Of a stretch of 64,000 nucleotides of DNA, positions 57,431 to 64,000 are shown in pieces (positions within the stretch are counted from its first letter, which is position 1; each line of letters starts with the position of its first letter). The stretch comes from Lepidonotus clava. Lineage: Eukaryota > Annelida > Polychaeta > Phyllodocida > Polynoidae. Position numbers and translations under genes: made by a program. The DNA lies in NCBI GenBank assembly GCA_936440205.1, contig OW387146.1, forward strand, positions 48,040,426 to 48,104,425. The letters are read 5' to 3'. Below the pieces are notes generated by a model, which saw nothing but the letters and a program-made list of their open reading frames with translations, was not told the origin of the DNA and ran no database searches.

Positions 57431-58460
57431 TCTAACAACAAAAATCCAATTCAGAATCAATTTGCTGATCAATTTGAATAAAAGGATGGGAAACTAGTAA
57501 CTTTGATAGTTCAAATTTGGAATGTCAGGTTAGAGACTATTCTAACAAATGGTGGCTGTGTTTGTGGCCGTGTTTGTGGCCATAGAACAGTTCTAACATG
57601 GTTCTTATGTAAATATTCGAAAAAGCCACTTAATTCTGATAAGTTTGAAAAAAAAGATTGTCAAAATCGATGCAGTAGAAGCTGAGAAAGAAAACAGAAA
57701 CCATAAACATAAGTTACGATCGCCGTTACTATGCGCGGCCATTGCTTAGCAACGGCCGCGCATAGTAACGGCGATTGTGACTTCAATTCACAGTCGTAGG
57801 TGGTGTGTGGAAGTTGTACGAGGTTTTTGGAGGTCATAGGGGATGTGAGGAGGTCATAAGTGGTGTGTGGAGGTCGTAGGTATGATTTATTCAGTGCTGT
57901 GATACTCTATAATGCATGTCGAGTGTGGGAGGTGTAGAAGCTGTAATGTCACTCGCTGTTGCTACGCGTGGCTGGCGCTTAGCAACCACCTTAATCTCGT
58001 AGCAACAGCTGCTGAAGCTCAGTCTTGGGGCTGTGGGTCGAGTCTGGAGGCTTTGGGTCGAGTCAAGTAACTCTGAAACAGTCTACACTGAAGGTGGTCA
58101 TTCTAGACTTATTTATTTAGTTAACCTAGTACCCCAAATGGCCACAGGGGGCGCACTAGTCACCGGATAACGTTGATAGGTCCTCCCGCCACTATTAGTA
58201 ATACAACATAGCTAGGTCGAGTGTGGTAGCAAAGGTGATTGTGACTGTAATTCAGAAGGTGAGTTGGGGAGCTGTACGTTGTATACTGCTGCTAGATTAT
58301 TGGCCTTTTATGTAGCAAAAGATTGAGACTTGAAACACATTGGTTCACACAGGTTCAAGTGAGCTTGGCTTATATACTGCACATCAGCAGTGTATCTGCT
58401 GTAATACAGGTTGACCGGGTTGACGTCTTTTTCCCGCGCTCGGCGCAATGCTTTCACAAC
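57431..58460. repeat. Unit spacer, 57-bp palindrome and minisatellite remnants
   Basis: TGGCTGTGTTTGTGGCCGTG and GATGCAGTAGAAGCTGAG spacer motifs, then a palindrome at 57719-57775 (28-base arms, one mismatch by eye, ends ATCGCCGTTACTATG). Short minisatellite stretches lie at 57790-57880, degenerate GTTGCTACGCG at 57958-58010, and CTTTTTCCCGCGCTC near 58427. No gene. Confidence 0.75.
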
Positions 58461-58630
58461 ACTGTAGGTCGAGTCTGGGGGCTGAGGGTGGAGTCTGGGG
58501 CTGAGGGTGGAGTCTGGAGGCTGAGGGTCGAGCTCGAGTCTTGGGGCTGAGGGTCGAACCTGGAGCCTGGGGGTGGAGTCTGGAGCCTGAGGGTCGAGTC
58601 TGGAGGCTGAGGGTCGAGTCTGGGGGATAG
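58461..58630 (+). repeat. 20-bp minisatellite, GAGTCTGGAGGCTGAGGGTC
   Basis: About eight units. The minus-strand frame reading PQTPPSAPDSTLS is a by-product. Confidence 0.9.
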
Positions 58631-58647
58631 ACTCATTATGGATCGAC

Positions 58648-59195
58648 CTACTTGAGTGTGGTTCTAGCTTGTTTAACTCAAGTATAATGCTAATCAGAAA
58701 ATGTTTAATAATAGCCTTAATCCATTCAAACTAAACGTTTTCTAATCAAATGAGACCTCCTAAAAAAGAATTTCAACATGAGAAAGCGCCCCATCTCAGT
58801 ATTTTGCTGTAATTCACTGAAAACTAATGGTAACCATGGCAACAAAATGGTAACTTTTACACCTACAGATCACTGTTTAAAAGGGGGTCATTTATAAAGT
58901 TTTCTCAACAGCTGTTTTGAATTCCTAAGCTTCTAAACTCAATCCAATTTTAATTCTGAATAATATTCAACATACTAAAGAAATTATCATACATTTTGGT
59001 GTGCATAATTATGCATTTCAGTCGAATATTGAATGAAATGATTGAAAGACAAATTCATATTGACCCTAACTCAGTAGATAGGTCTATAGAGACAGGATCT
59101 TCTGGCTGGCCCATCTGCTGTCCTTCCTCCCCCTGCTGTTCTATTGCATCATGCATATCGTGGAGGGAGGGAGCATCATTCAGAGAACAGCCAGA
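58648..59195 (+). repeat. Conserved module, type I, copy 9
   Basis: Shortened hairpin start, AAAGCGCCCC block, X-box GTAACCATGGCAAC near 58830, and a diverged G-rich foldback. Confidence 0.88.
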
Positions 59196-59379
59196 AGAGC
59201 AGAAGGCATTTACTAAGAATTTACTTCAGAATTTCTGAACAAATAAAGGAAAGCTACTCCTGAAGATTGCCGTGTTAGTTTTAGAGATAAATTCCTCTTC
59301 AACAAGGCCAAAATTGCGAAATTTGAAGGACTACAAGTGCTGTAATTTCAATAAACACATTTTGAATTGCGTCAGTTTC

Positions 59380-59600
59380 GCCGTTGCTACGCGCGGCCGT
59401 TGCTATGCGTAGCAACGGCGAAACTACAATCTCCGACCATTCCATCAATCTCTAAGCACAGTTTGGGTTATTTTCCCGCTCTGGTACCCCTGAGGGCGTG
59501 GGGATTGTGTGGAGGGCATGGGGAGTCTGTGGGAGCTGCAGGTCGAGTGTGAGTGCTGTAAGTTGAGTGAGGAATCTGTACCGGTAGTTCGAGAGTGAGT
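59380..59600. promoter_or_regulatory. Palindrome, E2F-like box and short minisatellite
   Basis: CGCCGTTGCTACGCGCGGCC with TGCTATGCGTAGCAACGGCG at 59381-59420, CTCCGACCATTCCATCAATC, then TTTTCCCGC at 59471-59479, then a few GAGTGTGNGTGCTGTAAGTT units. Confidence 0.55.
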
Positions 59601-59607
59601 ACTGTAC

Positions 59608-59940
59608 ACGGGGGTGGACGGATTATGCCACTTCCGGAGCCGGTACCTGGAAAATGCATACCTCGGCGCCGATAATGCTAACCTCGGAGCCGATTTTCGA
59701 AAAGCCGGGAACATAAATTCACTGTTATTTCTCATAATACTAAATATGTCTTGAATACAACTTGCTCACGGAATATTTGAGGGTTTAGGCCTTCCAATAT
59801 TGCCATTTTACTTGGGAAATAGCATGTACTTTTGTTATAAAAGTGTGGGGCAAAATGTTTGGATTGGGAAAAGGTTGGATCCGAAAAATTGCTATGAAAA
59901 CCCACACTTTCTTCGTGATAGGAGGATATTGAAAATGAAC
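59608..59940. repeat. Dispersed repeat with GATAATGC and TACCTCGG motifs
   Basis: Related to 27895-28195 (and a short piece at 33290-33360). Shared parts include GATAATGC, GCATACCTCGG and a distal segment around GTGTGGG...TTTTC. Possibly a non-autonomous element of unknown type. Confidence 0.6.
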
Positions 59941-60004
59941 TGAATGTTTTAAATTGTGCCAATAATGTATAATACATTCCGTGGTTAGGTTAATATCTAG
60001 TTAA

Positions 60005-60655
60005 ACAAATTCTGATTATCATTTGTTTAATAAAAGGAAAAAGCCATTCAAATTTATTATGGTTTTATCAAACAATAAAAATAAGATTGCATAGCATTAT
60101 ACTTGAGTGTGGTTCTAGCTTGTTTAATTTAACTCAAGTATAATGCTAATCAGAAAATGTTTAATAATAACCTTTATCCATTCAAACCAAACATTTTCTT
60201 ATCAAATGAGACCTCCTAAAAAAGAATTTCAACATGAGAAAGCGCCCCATCGCAGTATTTTGCTGTAATTCATTGAAAACTCTTGGTAACTATGGCAACA
60301 AAAGGTAACTTTTGGGCCTATAAACCCATTGTTCAAGAAAGGGCCATTTATGAAGTTTTCTTGAGAGCTGTTTAGAATCTTTAAGTTTTCAAACTCAATC
60401 TAATTTTAATTCTGAACAATATTCAACATACCATAGAAATTATCGGATATTTTGGTATACACATAAATGCATTTCAGATGAATTTTGTATTAATTGATTA
60501 ACAGCCAAATTCAAATTAACCCCAACTCAGTGCACTGGTCTATAGAGGCTGCATTTGGTGGCTTTTCCATCCACTGTACTCCCTCCCCCTGCTGTTCCCA
60601 TATATGAGCACTGATCGGGGGGAGGGAGTGTCACTATGAGAACAGCCGGAAGTGA
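60005..60655 (+). repeat. Array remnant and conserved module, type I, copy 10
   Basis: A partial array unit (60005-60091), then the full module from 60092 with the G-rich foldback and the ending GAGAACAGCCGGAAGTGA. Confidence 0.88.
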
Positions 60656-61195
60656 AATCATAACTGCATTGCAGGCAGACGACATGGAGTTGAAGTAACA
60701 GCTCTTAAAATCCTTGAAAATGGGACTTTTGGACCCGGGAAAAAGTCCAGTAGCTTAGAATTGTGTCCCCTACTGGAATATCAGGTTAGAATTCATCTGT
60801 ATTGTGTGTTTAACTGTTTTTATAGCCAGGGCCGCCGAAAGTCGCTGTAGGTCGAGTCTGGAAGCTGCGTCACAGTCACCGTTGCTAAGGGCGGCTGTAG
60901 CTTAGCAACCACTGCCGCCACTCGGCAACGGCTACTGCTGCTTAACAACAGCGACCTAGTGAGTGTCTGAGACCTGTAATGATTGTCTGAGAGCCGTATT
61001 GAGTGTCTGAGGGCTGTGGTCAGTGTCTGGAGGCCGTGGATCGTGTCATAGAGTTCGTGGATCAATTCTGGGGGCTGTGAGTTGAGTCTGGCAGAACCAC
61101 ACACCTGCAGTGGAGTAACAATCGCAGTAACTACTACACTCTCCAACCATCCATGACTCTCCACGTACATTCTGAGTTATTTTCCCGCCTCAAGT
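60656..61195. repeat. Spacer, degenerate palindrome, minisatellite, E2F-like box
   Basis: GTTGCTAAGGGCGGCTG with TTAGCAAC and CGGCAACGGC at 60878-60955, GTGTCTGAGGGCTGTGGTCA-type units at 60960-61100, then CACTCTCCAACCATCCATGA and TTTTCCCGCC at about 61180-61189. Confidence 0.7.
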
Positions 61196-61898
61196 GTCGG
61201 AGGGGCGTGGGGAAGTACGGGAAGAGTGTGTGTGTGTGTGTGGGAGGGGGGGGGGGGGTCCCATGTTCCATGTCGATTTTAAGGAAAGATCATGTCCCAT
61301 GTTACTAAGCAAAAAGCCGTGTCGCTAGTGTCTCTAAGAGAATGATGATGAAATGTATTTTTGTGACAATAATGATGATCAGTGTGTGTGAATGTTTATT
61401 TTCCCTATTATTTAATGAAAACGTACTCTATAAGATAGGCTGTACATATGTGCAATCCCTTTAGTATATTGCATATAGTTTTCAGAAACAGACAAGGAAA
61501 ATATTTGTTTGATTATGTTTTTATGTATTATCGGCACCTGTCTTCTTTTATCGGCACCCTTTCAATAAATCATAAATAATTAGTTTGATTTTCATCTTGA
61601 TTTATGATTCTGGCAGCTGCCATCTGCTAGTCAACCTAACACAACACTCAGGTATTAGGGTCGGATGCCAGTGCCGGTCAAAGTATATATACAAGAATTA
61701 CAAAAATAGTTTCTGGGCAAGAATATTGAATTGATTATTGGGTTTTGTTGAATATTTGTTGTAAATATTCTTTGCCTGTCCAGCCTCCCCCTGGATCCGC
61801 CAATGATAATTTAAAGATAAACAACAGGGGATTTTATCTTCTATCAACACGTAGACTACTGAGGTGATCCCATTCTGGCCCAAAAGAGCAGATCTAAC
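61196..61898. other. Low-repeat stretch with microsatellite
   Basis: (GT)n and a G run at 61225-61258, a CATGTCGATTTTAAGGAAA dispersed-repeat fragment at 61260-61330, then AT-rich DNA. No gene is seen. Confidence 0.5.
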
Positions 61899-62038
61899 CA
61901 GGGGCGGATCCAGAAATTCCTAGAGGGGAGGAGGGGGGGGGGGGGCACAAACATGAATGTACAGGGGGAGGGCCCCCCATCAAACATGATTTAACAGGGG
62001 AGGGGGGCAAGGCCCGTCCCCCCCTGGATCCGCCCCTG
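61899..62038. mobile_element. 140-bp MITE with CAGGGGCGGATCCAG ends
   Basis: Inverted ends CAGGGGCGGATCCAG and CTGGATCCGCCCCTG bound a G-rich core. A 5-bp duplication CTAAC flanks it (61894-61898 and 62039-62043). Fragments of the same family appear near 12787, 26235, 35670 and 61790. Confidence 0.8.
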
Positions 62039-62219
62039 CTAACTATCAATAGCTCTAAGCGCCTTGAATATCCAGAATAAAAAATTAACATTAAATTTGT
62101 CTTTTAATAGAATTCAGTCCAGTCGCCACCTTCAAGGCTGGATGCAATCAATCAATGCTCCGATCCCCGCCCATGAAGTATGATTTGGCTCAGTAGAGAG
62201 TGTTCCCTAGCTGTCGCTC

Positions 62220-62640
62220 AGGCCCATGTCGCATGTCGAATTGAAAAAAAACGGCTGTGTCGCCCTGCCAATTTCAAGAAATGCCCATGTCGCATGTCAC
62301 TAGCATCCCCATGTCCCCTGTCGATTTTAAGAAAAGCCCCTGTCGCCCTGTCGAATTTAGGGGTCTACACCCATCAGTCTGTCCACTCAGTAAAAGTCAT
62401 AACAGGATACGCATCAGCCTGATCAGGAGTGTGTGGAGCTAGTGGGGAGTGTGTTGGGGCGTCAGGGAGCGTGTCACGGTGTGGGTCAAGTCTGGAGGCT
62501 GATGGTCAAGTCTGGGGGCTGAGGGTCGAGTCTGGGGGCTGAGGGTCGAGTCTGGGGGTTGACGGTCAAGTCTAGGGGCTGAGGGTCGAGTCTGGGGGTT
62601 GAGGGTCAAGTCTAGGGGCTGAAAGTTAAGTCTGGGTCTG
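62220..62640. repeat. Dispersed CATGTCGC repeat and 20-bp minisatellite
   Basis: 62225-62370 repeats CATGTCGCATGTCG and CCCTGTCGAATTT, like 30040-30320. At 62470-62640, GGTCGAGTCTGGGGGCTGAG units repeat about eight times. Confidence 0.8.
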
Positions 62641-62692
62641 AGGATTTTGTTTAAGAATTGGATCAATTTACTCAAACATATCATGGTGTTAA

Positions 62693-62885
62693 AGCGACGT
62701 TCTCGTCCGTAAGACGGACTTAATTTGATAAGTTGTAACCACCCCAACACCACGGCAAATTCATGACGTGACAAATGACGTCGCATTATTTCGTTTTGAA
62801 AGGGCAAAACACGACGCCAGTAACCCTGTTGCCAGGCTAACGTCGGCGGACATATCTCAGTGAACTCACCGATGAGACAGCCCCT
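62693..62885. mobile_element. 193-bp MITE of the TTAA family, copy 2
   Basis: Opposite orientation to 31838-32026. Flanked by TTAA (62689-62692) on one side and TTGA on the other. Shared parts include TCTCGTCCGT, AAGGGCAAAACACG and CTAACGTCGGCGGA. More diverged than copy 1. Confidence 0.78.
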
Positions 62886-62929
62886 TTGATAAATGAGAAA
62901 AAATAATAATATCATTTAACTTTATCATG

Positions 62930-63114
62930 GTTTTATAGTTCAAATTTATCATGGTTTTATCAAACAATACATATAAGATTGCATATAGCATTATACTTGA
63001 GTGTGGTTCTAGCTTGTGGAAGAATAATGCTAATCAGAATTTGTTTAATAAAAGGATGAATTTATTCAAATTTATGGTTTGATTAAATGAGACAAAAAAT
63101 TAAAACAAATTATG
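62930..63114 (+). repeat. Tandem array 14 (short)
   Basis: Parts of two ~128-bp units, starting near 62930 and 62986. Confidence 0.85.
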
Positions 63115-63665
63115 TAACATTATACTTGAGTGTGGTTCTAACTTGTTTAACTCAAGCATAATGCTAATCAGAAAATGTTTAATAATAGCCTCCATCCATT
63201 CAAACTAAACATTTTCTTATCAAATGAGACCTCCTAAAAAAGAATTTCAACATGAGAAAGCGCCCCATCTCAGTATTTTGCTGTAATTCACTGAAAACTA
63301 TTGGTAACCATGGCAACAAATGGTAACTTTTGGACCTATAGATCCATTCTTCAAGAGGGAGTCATTTATGAAATTTTCTTAAGAGCTATTTTGAATTCCT
63401 AAGTGTCTAAACTCAATCCAATTTTGATTCTGAATATTTTTCAACATACTATTCGAATTATTATATACTTTGGTGTTCATTAACATGCATTTTAGTTGCA
63501 GCTTGTATGTAATCATTCAAGACAAATTCAAATTGGCCCTCACTCAGTAGGTAGGTCTATAGTGACAGGATTTGCTGGCTCCCCCATCTACTGTCCTCCC
63601 TCCCCCTGCTGTTCTCATATATGATCAGTATGCAGGGGGAGGGAGTACCACTTAGAGAACAGCAC
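63115..63665 (+). repeat. Conserved module, type I, copy 11
   Basis: Hairpin start, AAAGCGCCCC block, perfect X-box GTAACCATGGCAAC at 63304-63317, and a clear G-rich foldback (CCTCCCTCCCCCTG against CAGGGGGAGGGAG), with GCTGTTC and GAACAGC arms extending it. Confidence 0.9.
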
Positions 63666-63847
63666 AGCCCCTCTTTTGCCCACACACAACTGTTTCCCCT
63701 AGAATTTCTCTGCAAATGAAATGAATGTACACTTGGCAATAGCAGCGAGTATTCTAGAGACAAATAGCTCTTAAACAAGCCTTATATTGTGAAGATTGAT
63801 AGACTATGAGTGCTGTAATCGCCATTATCATTTTCTGAGTTAAAGTA

Positions 63848-63926
63848 ACAATCGCCGTTGCTTGGGGTGGCCGTCGCTAAGGTCGGCCGTCGCTTAGCAA
63901 CGGCCGCGCGTAGCAACGGCGATCTA
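63848..63926. repeat. GC-rich palindrome
   Basis: ATCGCCGTTGCTTGGGGTGG with GTCGCTAAGGTCGGCC folds onto TTAGCAACGGCCGCGCGTAG and CAACGGCGAT. It is the palindrome of the last unit; the window ends shortly after, in the start of another minisatellite. Confidence 0.8.
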
Positions 63927-64000
63927 ACTGCAGTTAACGACGGCCCAATGCCTTCATTGGTGTGAGTGCGTTGAGCCTTGAGGCTGTGGGAAGTATGAGG

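Overview
The window is animal nuclear DNA, most likely from an aquatic invertebrate. It has GT-AG introns, TATA boxes, a Ty3/Gypsy element with its own envelope gene, CACTA-type DNA transposons, several MITE families and very dense satellite-like repeats. I cannot name the species. I found no ordinary host protein gene, rRNA or tRNA; every convincing coding region belongs to one of two large mobile elements.

The host background (1-14412, 24588-34303, 57363-64000) is a head-to-tail higher-order repeat. Each unit runs in this order: a tandem array of a ~125-130 bp AT-rich repeat; a conserved ~300-560 bp module opening with a 17-bp-stem hairpin and containing an RFX X-box; a GC-rich near-perfect palindrome (best copies 45 bp) built from GTTGCT-N-AGCAAC; a block ending in an E2F-like TTTTCCCGCC box; and a 20-bp-period minisatellite. 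I count 14 modules, all in the same orientation, with three (7002, 26864, 33996) carrying a different 3' half. Long open frames over the minisatellites are repeat artefacts. Several MITEs with visible target duplications sit inside the units.

At 14417-24583 (minus strand) lies a Ty3/Gypsy element with 428-bp LTRs that differ at one position by eye, a 4-bp GATC duplication, and gag, pol and env frames. It looks whole and very young.

At 34304-57362 lies the main discovery candidate: a 23,059-bp CACTA-like DNA transposon with 353-bp terminal inverted repeats (about 98% identical) starting CACGGGAAG and a 3-bp TAA duplication. Related repeats at 7281-7340 and 27141-27190 show the unoccupied site. 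It carries a spliced tnp2-like transposase, a spliced accessory nuclear-protein-like gene, a spliced PHD-finger gene, a baculovirus-F/errantivirus-like fusion glycoprotein gene (broken, about one break), and two other membrane-protein genes on the opposite strand. A 2,970-bp relative with the same termini (51120-54089, TAC duplication) has inserted into the 3' part of the transposase gene. A DNA transposon carrying a fusogen plus further membrane proteins, but no visible capsid or polymerase, is unusual and I know of no described family that matches.

The two elements are unrelated in mechanism, yet both encode an F-like envelope protein, which makes envelope exchange between element classes a natural hypothesis.
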